DNA from: Bacteroides sp.
GTDB taxonomy: Bacteria; Bacteroidota; Bacteroidia; Bacteroidales; Muribaculaceae
Reading direction: 5' to 3'
DNA length: 64,000 bases
Assembly (NCBI GenBank): GCA_014801815.1
Contig: JAAVDM010000051.1
Location: forward strand, 19,163-83,162
The position numbers were made by a program, and so were the translations under genes. Of the stretch, positions 1-8,576 are shown in pieces. The notes below the pieces were generated by a model. That model was not told the DNA's origin. It saw nothing but the letters and a program-made list of their open reading frames with translations, and did not search any database. Positions within the stretch are counted from its first letter, which is position 1. Each line of letters opens with the position of its first letter.

Positions 1-66
1 GGCCCGGGCCTCTCCCACTCCCTTCAGAAAATTCAGAGGTATGTCGAACGCCTCGTTGTAGGCCAT
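1..66 (-). CDS. recG: ATP-dependent DNA helicase RecG, N-terminal fragment (runs off the window)
   Basis: An open frame starts with ATG at 64-66 and runs off the left edge, giving 22 residues beginning MAYNEAFDIPLNFLKGVG. The LKGVG element resembles the helix-hairpin-helix-like start of the RecG wedge domain, which in family members reads roughly YLPGVGPKRA. It begins 11 nt after the ispD stop on the same strand, and the ispD-recG order is common in Bacteroidales. RecG remodels stalled replication forks and branch-migrates Holliday junctions. Only the first residues are visible, so the call rests on this short motif plus gene order. Confidence 0.6.
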   Translation of the reverse strand, partial: MAYNEAFDIPLNFLKGVGEARA

Positions 67-77
67 AATTCACTGAC

Positions 78-791
78 TTACTCTGAGGCAGGTGTCCGGA
101 CTGCCATCATAAGCGCCTCAGCCACTATAAAGTCGGCAGGGTTAGTCACCTTCATATTGATTGCCTCTCCTTGGCATAGGGCTATCTTATGCCCGTATGC
201 CTCAACTACTGAGGCATCATCTGTATACACCTCACCGGCTTTTCGCGCATTATATGCTTTCTTAAGCAGAGCTGCATCAAATGTCTGAGGTGTCTGTACA
301 GCTACATAAAGACTACGGTCAACCGACTGACTATCTCCGTCAGGGCCGAGTTTACGCAGAGAGTCAGTGACAGGTACAGCAGGTACGGCTGTCTGCAACT
401 GTTCCGCCGTTTGCCAGCAACGCTCTATAAGCTCACGGCTCACAAGCGGCCGCGCAGCATCATGCACGGCAATGAGCGCACCGGCTTCGGCAGTCTCTTC
501 CATAAGTCCGTTGGCCACTGACTCACAACGGTCACGGCCACCGCAGCACAGACGGTAAGCGAACCGGTCGCTCTCAGGCAGATTATTCCAAATGATGTCC
601 CAGTCATCAAAAAAGCCCGGGTGAAGTACCAACACAAGCTGAGTGTCAGGGTCGGCATCATGAAACGCTTTCATTGACCACCACACCATCGGGCGGTCGC
701 ATAGCTCACGGAACTGCTTGGGTATCGCACCGCCTGCACGATGTCCTTCACCTCCGGCCAGTATTATAGCTGTTTTTTTATATGTTGACAT
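78..791 (-). CDS. ispD: 2-C-methyl-D-erythritol 4-phosphate cytidylyltransferase
   Basis: IspD transfers CMP from CTP to MEP in the non-mevalonate isoprenoid pathway, in the cytoplasm. The 237-residue length is typical. The nucleotide-binding loop near residues 10-27 reads LAGGEGHRAGGAIPKQF, matching the family's AGGxGxRxGxxxPKQF. The VHDAARPLVS segment near residue 109 carries the conserved metal-binding Asp and Arg. The C-terminal region (TDDASVVEAYG, then NMKVTNPADF) also fits. It lies between fabG and recG on the same strand. A stem-loop at 821-860 separates it from fabG, so it may have its own promoter. Confidence 0.95.
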   Translation of the reverse strand: MSTYKKTAIILAGGEGHRAGGAIPKQFRELCDRPMVWWSMKAFHDADPDTQLVLVLHPGFFDDWDIIWNNLPESDRFAYRLCCGGRDRCESVANGLMEETAEAGALIAVHDAARPLVSRELIERCWQTAEQLQTAVPAVPVTDSLRKLGPDGDSQSVDRSLYVAVQTPQTFDAALLKKAYNARKAGEVYTDDASVVEAYGHKIALCQGEAINMKVTNPADFIVAEALMMAVRTPASE

Positions 792-820
792 ATCTATTTT
801 TAGGTTTTGATTTATAATTC

Positions 821-860
821 AAACGCCGTGGAGAGGGCAGCCCCGGCCTCCACGGCGTTT
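821..860 (-). terminator. stem-loop between fabG and ispD, likely fabG terminator
   Basis: A perfect 13-bp inverted repeat (821-833 against 848-860, arm AAACGCCGTGGAG) with a 14-nt GC-rich loop lies 32 nt downstream of the fabG stop on the minus strand. The T-tract after it on the minus strand is weak (TTTGAATTATAAATC). It could be a terminator, or an RNA-processing hairpin if fabG and ispD are co-transcribed. Confidence 0.6.
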
Positions 861-892
861 GTAGTTTCTTAAAATCTATGCTGACAACTGCA

Positions 893-1639
893 TTACATAT
901 TCATGCCGCCGTCTACCTGAATCACCTGACCGGTGACATAGCCTGACATATCCGAAGCGAGGAAAGTAGCCACATTGGCTATATCCTCTACCTTACCGCC
1001 GCGGCGCAGAGGTATCTTGGCAGTCCACTCCTTGCGCACCTCGTCAGGCAAAGCCTCGGTCATAGCTGTTTCTATGAAGCCGGGAGCAATGGCATTGGCA
1101 CGGATATTACGCGAGCCAACTTCCTGAGCGATGCTCTTGGCAAGTGCGATAAGACCGGCTTTTGAAGCGGCATAGTTGCACTGACCGGCGTTGCCGTGTA
1201 CTCCTACTACCGAAGCCATGTTTATGATGCTGCCGCTACGCTGACGAAGCATAATCGGCAGAACAGCGTGTATAAAGTTGAAAGCCGATTTGAGGTTAAC
1301 AGCTATAACAGCGTCCCACTGAGCTTCGGTCATACGCATCATCAGGCCGTCTTTTGTAATACCGGCATTGTTGACAAGTATATCTATACGGCCGAAGTCG
1401 TTCTTAATCTGCTCTACCACTTCCTCAGTCTGTTTGAAGTCGGCGGCATTCGAGGCGTAACCCTTTACCTTAACGCCATAAGCAGCTATTTCTTCTTCTG
1501 TCTTCTTGCCATTCTCGTCAATAACGAGGTCGGTAAAGGCGATATTAGCGCCTTCCGAAGCAAATTTGAGTGCAAGGGCTTTGCCGATGCCACGAGCAGC
1601 GCCGGTAATAAGGGCTGTCTTACCTTCGAGTAGTTTCAT
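893..1639 (-). CDS. fabG: 3-oxoacyl-[acyl-carrier-protein] reductase
   Basis: FabG reduces 3-oxoacyl-ACP with NADPH in type II fatty acid elongation. It is 248 residues, typical for the family. The Rossmann glycine motif TGAARGIG lies at 12-19, NNAG at 90-93, and the catalytic triad is Ser143, Tyr156 and Lys160 in the YAASK signature. The C-terminus GYVTGQVIQVDGGMNM is the usual FabG ending. It lies downstream of a KAS III-like synthase and a TetR regulator on the same strand, a small lipid-metabolism cluster. A 9-bp tandem-repeat tract separates it from the KAS III gene, so co-transcription would have to cross that repeat. Confidence 0.95.
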   Translation of the reverse strand: MKLLEGKTALITGAARGIGKALALKFASEGANIAFTDLVIDENGKKTEEEIAAYGVKVKGYASNAADFKQTEEVVEQIKNDFGRIDILVNNAGITKDGLMMRMTEAQWDAVIAVNLKSAFNFIHAVLPIMLRQRSGSIINMASVVGVHGNAGQCNYAASKAGLIALAKSIAQEVGSRNIRANAIAPGFIETAMTEALPDEVRKEWTAKIPLRRGGKVEDIANVATFLASDMSGYVTGQVIQVDGGMNM

Positions 1640-1690
1640 TGTCTGTATGTGTTGTGATTATTGGTTTTTGCTTGGTTAAGTTGTAGGGCT

Positions 1691-1804
1691 TATAGAGCGT
1701 ATAAGTTTTATTTGTATAAGTCTTATAAATTTTATAAATCTTATATGTTTTATACGTCTTATAAGTCTTATAGATCTTATAAGATTTATAAAACTTATAA
1801 GATA
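1691..1804. repeat. degenerate 9-bp tandem repeat (consensus TATAAGTCT), about 12 units
   Basis: Between 1691 and 1804 nearly every 9-bp unit begins TATA: TATAGAGCG, TATAAGTTT, a 6-bp TATTTG, then ten uninterrupted units from 1715 (TATAAGTCT, TATAAATTT, TATAAATCT, TATATGTTT, TATACGTCT, TATAAGTCT, TATAGATCT, TATAAGATT, TATAAAACT, TATAAGATA). Unit junctions create self-complementary cores such as CTTATAAG. The period is a multiple of three, so one plus-strand frame reads a Tyr/Lys/Ser-rich repeat peptide, which I regard as a by-product. The tract fills the fabG/KAS III gap. Confidence 0.85.
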
Positions 1805-1832
1805 ATACTTCTAAGACACTCGGCCTCCTTCC

Positions 1833-2777
1833 TCACACCTCCACTATGAAGCAGCCGCAGGAATAGCCGCCACCGAATACCATCAGGGCCACTTTGTCAC
1901 CCTTGACAAACGTATCCTTGTTCTGGCTCAGTACGAGAGGTGCCGAGGCCGAGCCGGTGTTGCCCAGCTCTTCGATATTGTTGAGGAATTTGTCCATCGG
2001 CAGTTCGAGCATGTGGGCTACCTGTGCCACAATACGTTTGTTGGCCTGATGACATATAAGAGCCTTAAGGTCATCGGAAGTAAGACCGGTGTTAGCCTGT
2101 GAGCGTTTGAGGGAGTGTATCATATACTTGCAGGCGTGCAGGAAGACATCGCGGCCGTCAGGCATCGTGATACCATCTTCCTTGGGACGCAGTTTCACAC
2201 CGGCCGGTCCTTTACCGATATGGCCGAGACCTTCGGTATAGACATCAAGTATCTTCATATCGCTGTCACTCTGTCGCTCTTTCGATATGAAGAAAGCAAC
2301 AGCCCCGTCACCCCAGAGATGACCCGATTTAGGGTCGGTTTCATTACTATAATAGGAATTGTGTTCGCTGCATACCAGCAAGGCTTTCGAAGCCTTGCCC
2401 GAAGCGAAATATCCCTCTATCACTTCAAGGGCATTGATAAATGATGAACAAGCTGCCGACATATAGAAAGCCTTGGTATCTTCGATGCCGTAGTGACGCT
2501 GTGCCACATGAGCCAGTGTCGCTACGGTGTCATACACCGAATAGGAGGCTGCCACAATCAGGTCTACCTCCTTTATGTCGTAAGGAAGTGTCTTCAGGGC
2601 CTCGTCTATTGCCGCGAGACCCATTGTGTCGGCGTTCTCTCCCTCACCGGCACGCGAACGTGTCTGTATGCCGGTGCGTTGTACGATCCAATCCGGTGTC
2701 AGGCCGTTAAGCTTCTCAAAGTAAGCATTGTCAATTCTTTCTGCGGGCACATAGTGGCCCATGGAGTTGATATACAT
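1833..2777 (-). CDS. 3-oxoacyl-ACP synthase III (KAS III/FabH-like)
   Basis: KAS III enzymes condense acyl-CoA with malonyl-ACP to start a fatty-acyl or related chain. The 314-residue protein has the thiolase fold with the Cys-His-Asn triad visible: Cys110 in SAACSS, His243 in ICHQANKRI and Asn273 in LGNTGSAS. The ending CGCFIVEV is typical. The N-terminus (DWIVQRTGIQTR) matches the family. With fabG downstream and a TetR regulator upstream it probably serves a regulated lipid or aryl-polyene-like pathway rather than being the sole housekeeping FabH. Sequence alone does not settle the acyl donor, so no symbol is assigned. Confidence 0.88.
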   Translation of the reverse strand: MYINSMGHYVPAERIDNAYFEKLNGLTPDWIVQRTGIQTRSRAGEGENADTMGLAAIDEALKTLPYDIKEVDLIVAASYSVYDTVATLAHVAQRHYGIEDTKAFYMSAACSSFINALEVIEGYFASGKASKALLVCSEHNSYYSNETDPKSGHLWGDGAVAFFISKERQSDSDMKILDVYTEGLGHIGKGPAGVKLRPKEDGITMPDGRDVFLHACKYMIHSLKRSQANTGLTSDDLKALICHQANKRIVAQVAHMLELPMDKFLNNIEELGNTGSASAPLVLSQNKDTFVKGDKVALMVFGGGYSCGCFIVEV

Positions 2778-2821
2778 AAGTGGAATATAAGGCTCTTAAA
2801 GGGTTTATGATGTGCCTACCA

Positions 2822-3409
2822 CTACCGGTGGCGTATTATACCGTTCAGTATCAGGTGGCTCATATATATCTTGAGTCTCTCCTTGTCGATGCCCTCTTCA
2901 GTGAGGTTGTCACGTATATAGGGCACATCAAGACCGTTGATAGCATGGGTTATCATGATAGCCATGTGATTGCAGTGTTCTATGCGGAAGCATCCCTGCT
3001 CCACACCTTCGCGCAGTATCTCCTCAAGTAAGGCTATCTCTCTTTTGGAAATTATTTTGCGTGCGCGGTCTACCTTTCGTACATCACGGAAGAAACCCGC
3101 ACGCAGAGAACCGTTGCGTGACACAATCTCACGCATGGTCTCAAAGCGGCAATCGACATACTCGCGCAGTTTCTCTTCGGGAGATATGGGTTTAGCTACA
3201 ATGATACGCAGACGTGCCAGCAGTTGGTCAGTCTCACGCTCTATGACAGCATTGAATATGTCGCGCTTGCTTTTGAAATATGTGTAGATGGTACGCCGGC
3301 CTTTCTCCGAGGCCGAGGCTATATCGTTCATGGTTGTGTTCTCGACACCCTTTCGAGCAAAGAGCTGACGCGCAACCTCGATGAATTTATCTCTTGTCTT
3401 AAGCACCAT
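2822..3409 (-). CDS. TetR/AcrR family transcriptional regulator
   Basis: This 195-residue protein has a typical N-terminal TetR helix-turn-helix at about residues 8-55 (KFIEVARQLFARKGVENTT, then GRRTIYTYFKSKRDIF) and a helical C-terminal ligand domain with no recognisable signature. It sits upstream of the KAS III and fabG genes on the same strand, 44 nt from the KAS III start. It is therefore likely a local, probably autoregulated repressor responding to an acyl or lipid signal; that is inference from position. Confidence 0.85.
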   Translation of the reverse strand: MVLKTRDKFIEVARQLFARKGVENTTMNDIASASEKGRRTIYTYFKSKRDIFNAVIERETDQLLARLRIIVAKPISPEEKLREYVDCRFETMREIVSRNGSLRAGFFRDVRKVDRARKIISKREIALLEEILREGVEQGCFRIEHCNHMAIMITHAINGLDVPYIRDNLTEEGIDKERLKIYMSHLILNGIIRHR

Positions 3410-3509
3410 CTTCTTTTTCTTGACTTTATTTGTTTCCCGCCCGGCAGCACTACAGCCTTCTCACAGCCTTCCGGCAACGGCATGTTTGCACACTTTGCAG
3501 ATTTTTGAG

Positions 3510-3517
3510 CAAAAGTA
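3510..3517 (-). promoter_or_regulatory. putative -7 element for the TetR gene
   Basis: CAAAAGTA on the plus strand is TACTTTTG on the minus strand, matching the Bacteroidota -7 consensus TAnnTTTG. It lies about 100 nt upstream of the TetR start. No TTG -33 box is found at the expected distance. Confidence 0.45.
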
Positions 3518-3631
3518 ACAATTATTCTTCATATCTCCCCTATTTCCCTTTCTTAATCTTTGCATTTCAGAGCCTTTTTTTGAGCTTATCATTTCGTTAA
3601 CACTTATTAACAGAAATAATCGCTCTAAAAT

Positions 3632-3662
3632 TTGCACAGTATAAAAAAAGGCAGTAACTTTG
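3632..3662 (+). promoter_or_regulatory. promoter of the initiator tRNA gene
   Basis: TTG at 3632-3634 and TAACTTTG at 3655-3662 are separated by 20 nt, an exact match to the Bacteroidota vegetative promoter. The predicted start is about 3668, roughly 10 nt before the tRNA. Confidence 0.75.
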
Positions 3663-3678
3663 CACACGTAAATGATAC

Positions 3679-3753
<75 letters not shown>

Positions 3754-3755
3754 AG

Positions 3756-3783
3756 AAGCCGACTTTCTAAGTCGGCTTTTTTT
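3756..3783 (+). terminator. intrinsic terminator of tRNA-fMet
   Basis: A hairpin with arms around 3756-3765 and 3769-3778 (AAGCCGACTT / AAGTCGGCTT) and a 3-nt loop is followed by a run of T. It begins 3 nt after the CCA end. Confidence 0.9.
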
Positions 3784-3820
3784 ATTGTTCAAAGTTTAGC
3801 CAACGAATCGGTTTACCGAC

Positions 3821-4486
3821 ATGGAAGTAGTTTACGAAGACAATCATATTATAATAGTCAATAAGGCTGCCGGTGAGATTGTACAGGGTGACAAGACCGG
3901 CGACCGTCCCCTATCGGAAGAGATGAAGGAATATCTTAAGCAGAAGTACAATAAGCCGGGCAATGTTTTCTGCGGAGTCGTACACCGTATTGACAGACCG
4001 GTATCCGGACTGGTCATATTCGCAAAGACATCAAAAGCACTCACACGTCTTAATGATATGTTGCGCGAAGGGAAAATACACAAAACCTATTGGGCACTTG
4101 TCGAGGGGAAACGTGTACCCGCTGAAGATAAAATAGAATCACTGCTCATCAGTGACGGACGTCTCAACAAGACTTTTGTCACTGATCGTCCCGGGTCTGA
4201 CGCAAAGCTGTCACGCCTGCGCTACAAGACAGTGGCAACCGGCGACCATTACACCCTGCTCGAAGTAGAACTGCTCACCGGCCGCAAGCATCAGATACGC
4301 GCTCAGCTCTCATCTACCGGCACCCCAATCAAAGGAGATCTTAAATACGGTGCCCGACGCAGCAACCGCGACGGCGGTATCTCCCTGCTCGCCCGGCGTA
4401 TAGAGTTCGAACATCCTGTATCGCATCAGCCCATAGCTGTCGAGGCTCCGCCGCTGCCCGACATGCTCAAACTGCTCACACAATAA
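3821..4486 (+). CDS. RluA-family RNA pseudouridine synthase
   Basis: Enzymes of this family isomerise specific uridines to pseudouridine in rRNA or tRNA. The catalytic motif HRIDRPVSGL contains Asp58. The first strand VVYEDNHIIIVNKAAG and the later LLTGRKHQIRAQLS match family motifs. At 221 residues it has only the catalytic domain and no S4 domain, like RluA or TruC rather than RluC/RluD. The target nucleotide cannot be deduced. It is followed by a 34-bp inverted repeat and converges with transketolase. Confidence 0.9.
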   Translation: MEVVYEDNHIIIVNKAAGEIVQGDKTGDRPLSEEMKEYLKQKYNKPGNVFCGVVHRIDRPVSGLVIFAKTSKALTRLNDMLREGKIHKTYWALVEGKRVPAEDKIESLLISDGRLNKTFVTDRPGSDAKLSRLRYKTVATGDHYTLLEVELLTGRKHQIRAQLSSTGTPIKGDLKYGARRSNRDGGISLLARRIEFEHPVSHQPIAVEAPPLPDMLKLLTQ

Positions 4487-4537
4487 GCCAACTTATTGCA
4501 CATCTCAAAAAATATCTAAGTAACTCTTATCTTAAAG

Positions 4538-4617
4538 TTAAAGCGAGCTGAAGCTCGTACATATATCGAGAAATCAATTCGGCTCTCGATATATGTACGA
4601 GCTTCAGCTCGCTTTAA
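4538..4617. terminator. 34-bp perfect inverted repeat between convergent genes (bidirectional terminator or palindromic element)
   Basis: The arms at 4538-4571 and 4584-4617 are exact reverse complements over 34 nt, with a 12-nt loop at 4572-4583. Each arm ends in TTAAAG/CTTTAA and contains its own inner palindrome (GAGCT GA AGCTC), so a cruciform or branched hairpin is possible. It lies 51 nt after the pseudouridine synthase stop and 19 nt before the transketolase stop on the other strand. The T-tracts are short, so an insertion-type palindromic repeat is an alternative to a pure terminator. Confidence 0.75.
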
Positions 4618-4636
4618 TATATCTTTATCGGAGGGT

Positions 4637-6661
4637 TTACTTCTTCAGGAAAGCACCCACAACATTATAGATATTATCAGTAGTGTAACCAAACTTCTCA
4701 TCAAGCACTCCGGCCGGGGCACTGGCACCGAAACGTTCCATGCCATACACTTCCCAATCACCCTTCATCACAGGATAGAGAGTAGCGGGCAGACCGGAAG
4801 TCAGACCGAATATCTTCACACCGTCAGGCATAACTTCAAGCTGATACTCCTTCGGCTGCTCTTTGAAAAGACCTAATGAAGGCATCGACACAACCTGAGC
4901 CTTAACTCCGTCAGCAGCCAGACGTGCGGCTACATTACACAACAGGGCTACATCACTACCGTTACCGACAAGCACGATTTCAGGTTTCTCAGCAGGTATT
5001 ACCACATAACCGCCGCGCTCAGTTCCACGAGCCTCCCTACGACGGTCGGCACCGGGCAGATCTTCCAGATTCTGACGTGAGAAAATGAGGACTGTCGGAC
5101 ATTCCCAGTTGTTCATAGCAAGACGATAAGACTCAACCGTCTCGGCAGAATCGGCAGGACGCAGTACCAGAGCGGCACGATGTCCCTTGAGATTCTTCAT
5201 CTGTTCCAGCAGACGTATCTGAGCCTCATGCTCGATAGGTTCGTGAGTGGGGCCGTCCTCACCGACACGGAACGAATCGTGAGTATAGATGAATTTCACA
5301 GGCAGTTCCATCAGAGCGGCCATACGGATAGCGGGTTTCATATAGTCGCTGAATACAAAGAATGTACCACAGGCGCCTATAACTCCACCGTGCAGAGCTA
5401 TACCGTTAATTATACAAGCCATAGTCAGCTCAGCCACACCCGACTGCAAGAAGGCGCCGCTGAAGTCACCCTTCATGAGTTCGTGAGTCTTTTTGAGGAA
5501 ACCGTCAGTCTTGTCACTGTTGGCAAGGTCGGCACTTGATACTATCATGTTGCCGACATGTTCAGCAAGGTAGCTGAGTACGGCAGCCGAAGCGGCACGG
5601 CTTGCCATATTGGGTTTAAGCTCAATTTTATCCCAGTCGAGTTCAGGCAGACGGTTAGCCATATAATCACCGAGAGTCTTAGCGAGTTCTGGATTAGCCT
5701 CAACCCACTTAGCCTCTTCAGCACGGCGTTCAGCCACGATTTTCTCAAGTTCCTCACGACGCTGTGCATACAGTTCGCGCACATCGTCCCATATCTGCCA
5801 AGGATTCTCAGGGTCTCCGCCCAAAGCTGCAACAGTAGCCTTGATATCGCAGCCGGCCTTGCTCAGAGGCTGGCCGTGAGTCGAAATCTTGCCTTCCATG
5901 CTGCTGCCGTCGGCTGCAACGCCACCGCGAGCCATAACAGTATGACCAATAATAAGAGTAGGACGTTCTTTTTCCTCATGGGCTGTAGCCAGAGCACCTG
6001 CCATAGCCACAGGATTGGTGCCGTCTACTTCAAGCACATTCCAACCCCATGCACGATATTTGGCAGCTGTATCCTCGTCAGTGACATCTTCCACCATAGT
6101 GGAGAGCTGCACATTATTCGAGTCATAGAACATTATAAGATTATGCAGACCGAGCTTACCGGCTATACGTCCGGCGCCCTGTGAGACTTCCTCCTGTATG
6201 CCACCGTCCGATATGAAAGCATAAGTCTTGTGACTCCAGCTCTCACCGAAACGTGCGCAAATGAAACGTTCGGCTATAGCACAACCAACAGCCATCACAT
6301 GGCCCTGTCCTAAAGGACCGGAACTGTTATCAACACCACGCACCACATCAAGCTCCGGGTGACCGGGAGTAACACTACCCCACTGACGGAAGCTCTTCAG
6401 TTCCTCAATAGTGTAACGGCCCGTAAGAGCAAGCACACCATAAAGCATGGGAGACATGTGACCCGGATCAAGGAAGAAACGATCACGTCCTATCCAATAC
6501 GGATCGGCAGGGTCATAAACCATGAATTTAGAGAAGAGTACGTTTACAAAGTCTGAACCGCCCATGGCGCCTCCGGGGTGACCCGATTTGGCTTTCTCTA
6601 CCATCTCGGCAATCAGCACACGCAGATTGTCGGCTGCACGGTCATAGATTTTTCTTTCCAT
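4637..6661 (-). CDS. tkt: transketolase
   Basis: Transketolase moves two-carbon units between sugar phosphates in the pentose phosphate pathway using thiamine diphosphate. I place the start at 6661 (MERKIYDRAADNLRVL), giving 674 residues, the normal length; the open frame extends 47 codons upstream, but that part has no family similarity. Visible signatures include SGHPGGAMG near the N-terminus, the ThDP-binding region FISDGGIQEEVSQGAG through YDSNN, and HDSFRVGEDGPTHEPIE with the catalytic Glu/His environment. A hairpin at 6770-6814 separates it from the upstream sugar transporter gene. Confidence 0.93.
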   Translation of the reverse strand: MERKIYDRAADNLRVLIAEMVEKAKSGHPGGAMGGSDFVNVLFSKFMVYDPADPYWIGRDRFFLDPGHMSPMLYGVLALTGRYTIEELKSFRQWGSVTPGHPELDVVRGVDNSSGPLGQGHVMAVGCAIAERFICARFGESWSHKTYAFISDGGIQEEVSQGAGRIAGKLGLHNLIMFYDSNNVQLSTMVEDVTDEDTAAKYRAWGWNVLEVDGTNPVAMAGALATAHEEKERPTLIIGHTVMARGGVAADGSSMEGKISTHGQPLSKAGCDIKATVAALGGDPENPWQIWDDVRELYAQRREELEKIVAERRAEEAKWVEANPELAKTLGDYMANRLPELDWDKIELKPNMASRAASAAVLSYLAEHVGNMIVSSADLANSDKTDGFLKKTHELMKGDFSGAFLQSGVAELTMACIINGIALHGGVIGACGTFFVFSDYMKPAIRMAALMELPVKFIYTHDSFRVGEDGPTHEPIEHEAQIRLLEQMKNLKGHRAALVLRPADSAETVESYRLAMNNWECPTVLIFSRQNLEDLPGADRRREARGTERGGYVVIPAEKPEIVLVGNGSDVALLCNVAARLAADGVKAQVVSMPSLGLFKEQPKEYQLEVMPDGVKIFGLTSGLPATLYPVMKGDWEVYGMERFGASAPAGVLDEKFGYTTDNIYNVVGAFLKK

Positions 6662-6769
6662 AAGTATTTTATTTCTCGTAGGTATTTTTTTGGTTAAGCT
6701 GTGTTCCCTAAGGAGAAGTTGAGTTTTTAGTTTCGGAGATGAGTAGCTGAATGGTTGCAGGGAGAAATT

Positions 6770-6814
6770 ATCCCGTCGTCTGTGCCCTGACGGGGAAGTC
6801 ACAGGCGACGGGAT
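6770..6814 (-). terminator. stem-loop between MFS transporter and transketolase
   Basis: The arms 6770-6784 and 6800-6814 (ATCCCGTCGTCTGTG / CACAGGCGACGGGAT) pair over 15 positions with a single T-G wobble. On the minus strand it lies 68 nt after the MFS stop and upstream of transketolase. A second 7-bp repeat (TCCGGAG 6824-6830 / CTCCGGA 6853-6859) lies between it and the MFS stop. No long T-tract follows, so termination is probable rather than certain. Confidence 0.55.
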
Positions 6815-6881
6815 TGTCCGTTATCCGGAGTCAGACATATATAGTGAGTGACCTCCGGAAAAAGATGGATTAATACTGATT

Positions 6882-8414
6882 TTACAGATAAAGCTGTTCG
6901 TCAAGGTTGGGTTCTTCCTCGACAGGTATATCTTTATTAACGTTACGGCAGCCTGCCACACTGTAATAAAGCAGGTAAGCAAGCATAGCCACTACCAGCC
7001 AGTAGGAGGTCATGTAGCCGCATGTGTCAGCCAGCCAGCTCTGTATAAGAGGCATGATACCGCCGCCGACCACCATCATCATAAAGATTCCGGAAGCCTG
7101 TGCCGTGTACTTGCCCAGACCCTCGACAGCAAGGTTGAAGATACCACCCCACATCACTGAAGTGCATAGGCCGCAGAGTACAAGGAACAGTGCGCTGATG
7201 GGCACCAACGGACGCTCAAGACTTATGACCATATCATTGGCAGTCTTACCGAAACGAGATTCGATGGTTGCCTCGTGAGCTGTGATAACGCTTGCGTCTT
7301 TTGTAGCCACGAAATTGTCTATCACATCTTGCGGCACATCTGATTCAACGAGAATCTCTGTAGTTTTCTCTACAGGGTCATATACAAAGTTGGGAACCTC
7401 TATCTTGCTCTCGCGTGAGGTAAAAATAGCTATGACTATAAATGCTATGGCAGTACTTGTGGCCACTACCATCTGAGTTTTGGTCGAAACCTTAGCCGAA
7501 ATAGTACTTGATACTGTACGGCCTACAAGCATGAAGAACCAGTAGATGGCTACAATGACACCGGCTACCAGTGAGGCTGCACCTGCCACTTCGGCTCCGT
7601 CAACGCTTGTATCAGAAAGGTAGAAGTTGAGTGTACTCGGAATACCGACTTCGATACCTACATAGAAGAAGATACCTACCACACCCAATACTGTGTGACG
7701 GAAATTCCAGGGACTATGTTTGTAAGCCGGTTTCTTTGCACCGCCTTTCTGCAGATTAGGCTCTGGAATAGCCACAAACAGAATTATGAAGAAAGCAACT
7801 ACAAACACACCCATAGCTATCCACAGCAGGGGAGCCACAACACCCACGGATGTCTCTTTGGTAAGAACACCGATAAGCGCACCTACAAAGAACGGAGTCA
7901 GTGTGCCCGACAGTGAGTTGAGAGCACCTCCGGCCTGAAGCAGCTGGTTGCCCTTGTTGCCGCCGCCACCTAAAAGGTTAAGCATAGGGTTGACAACAGT
8001 GTTGAGCATACACACGCAGAAGCCGCAGACAAAGGCACCGAACAGATAGATGATGAAGTTAAGACTCACAAGTTCTGTCAGCATGACATCGGCACCTACC
8101 TTGCTTGACAGCCACTGTATGAACAGACCGATCACACCGATGCCCATAGCCCAGAGCGCAGTCTTCTTATAGCCCATTCTGACAAGCATGTTACCTGCCG
8201 GAATACCCATAAACAGATAGGCAAGGAAGTTCATCATGTTGCCCATCATGCCGAGTACTGAGTTTCCGGCGAATTTATTGCCCCATATCGTACCGATAGG
8301 AGCCGCAAGATTGGTAACGAACGAAATCATCGCGAACAGGAAAAACATCGCGATAATCGGCAAAGTGTAATTTGGCTTCGGTACAGCAGCCGTCGCCTGA
8401 TTGGATTTAGCCAT
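6882..8414 (-). CDS. sugar MFS transporter (FucP/GluP-like)
   Basis: This 510-residue membrane protein has about 12 predicted helices and the FucP/glucose-galactose transporter layout: FLFAMISFVTNLAAPIG in TM1, GIPAGNMLVRMGYKKTAL in the first cytoplasmic loop, and an HSPWNFRHT segment in the central loop. It probably imports a hexose or related sugar with protons across the inner membrane. A polar insert of about 75 residues (around 348-420, from SRESKIEVPNF to SLERPLVP) sits between two C-terminal-half helices and is longer than in E. coli FucP. The substrate cannot be assigned. It has its own promoter. Confidence 0.85.
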   Translation of the reverse strand: MAKSNQATAAVPKPNYTLPIIAMFFLFAMISFVTNLAAPIGTIWGNKFAGNSVLGMMGNMMNFLAYLFMGIPAGNMLVRMGYKKTALWAMGIGVIGLFIQWLSSKVGADVMLTELVSLNFIIYLFGAFVCGFCVCMLNTVVNPMLNLLGGGGNKGNQLLQAGGALNSLSGTLTPFFVGALIGVLTKETSVGVVAPLLWIAMGVFVVAFFIILFVAIPEPNLQKGGAKKPAYKHSPWNFRHTVLGVVGIFFYVGIEVGIPSTLNFYLSDTSVDGAEVAGAASLVAGVIVAIYWFFMLVGRTVSSTISAKVSTKTQMVVATSTAIAFIVIAIFTSRESKIEVPNFVYDPVEKTTEILVESDVPQDVIDNFVATKDASVITAHEATIESRFGKTANDMVISLERPLVPISALFLVLCGLCTSVMWGGIFNLAVEGLGKYTAQASGIFMMMVVGGGIMPLIQSWLADTCGYMTSYWLVVAMLAYLLYYSVAGCRNVNKDIPVEEEPNLDEQLYL

Positions 8415-8496
8415 AATCTTTAAGTTGAATTGGGTTTATGTTTTTAGGGTTATTCTGTAGAAATATTCTGACTGCCGAGTTTTCGGAACCGGACTC

Positions 8497-8528
8497 CAAA
8501 GTTACACATTATTTCGTTGATTATCCAA
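8497..8528 (-). promoter_or_regulatory. promoter of the sugar MFS transporter
   Basis: On the minus strand TTG (8528-8526), 21 nt, then TAACTTTG (8504-8497). The predicted transcript starts near 8490, leaving about 75 nt of 5' UTR before the ATG at 8414. Confidence 0.65.
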
Positions 8529-8576
8529 TTTTGCTTATGTTTTTATTCTGATTTATCCAAGTCAGGCTTAATATTT

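Noticed and set aside
1661..1849. Plus-strand frame encoding a Tyr/Lys/Ser repeat peptide
   Set aside because: The peptide repetition is a by-product of the 9-bp DNA repeat; no promoter or homologous protein is recognised.
4637..6802. Longer transketolase with 47 extra N-terminal residues
   Set aside because: Upstream part overlaps the 6770-6814 hairpin and has no family similarity; the standard start is at 6661.
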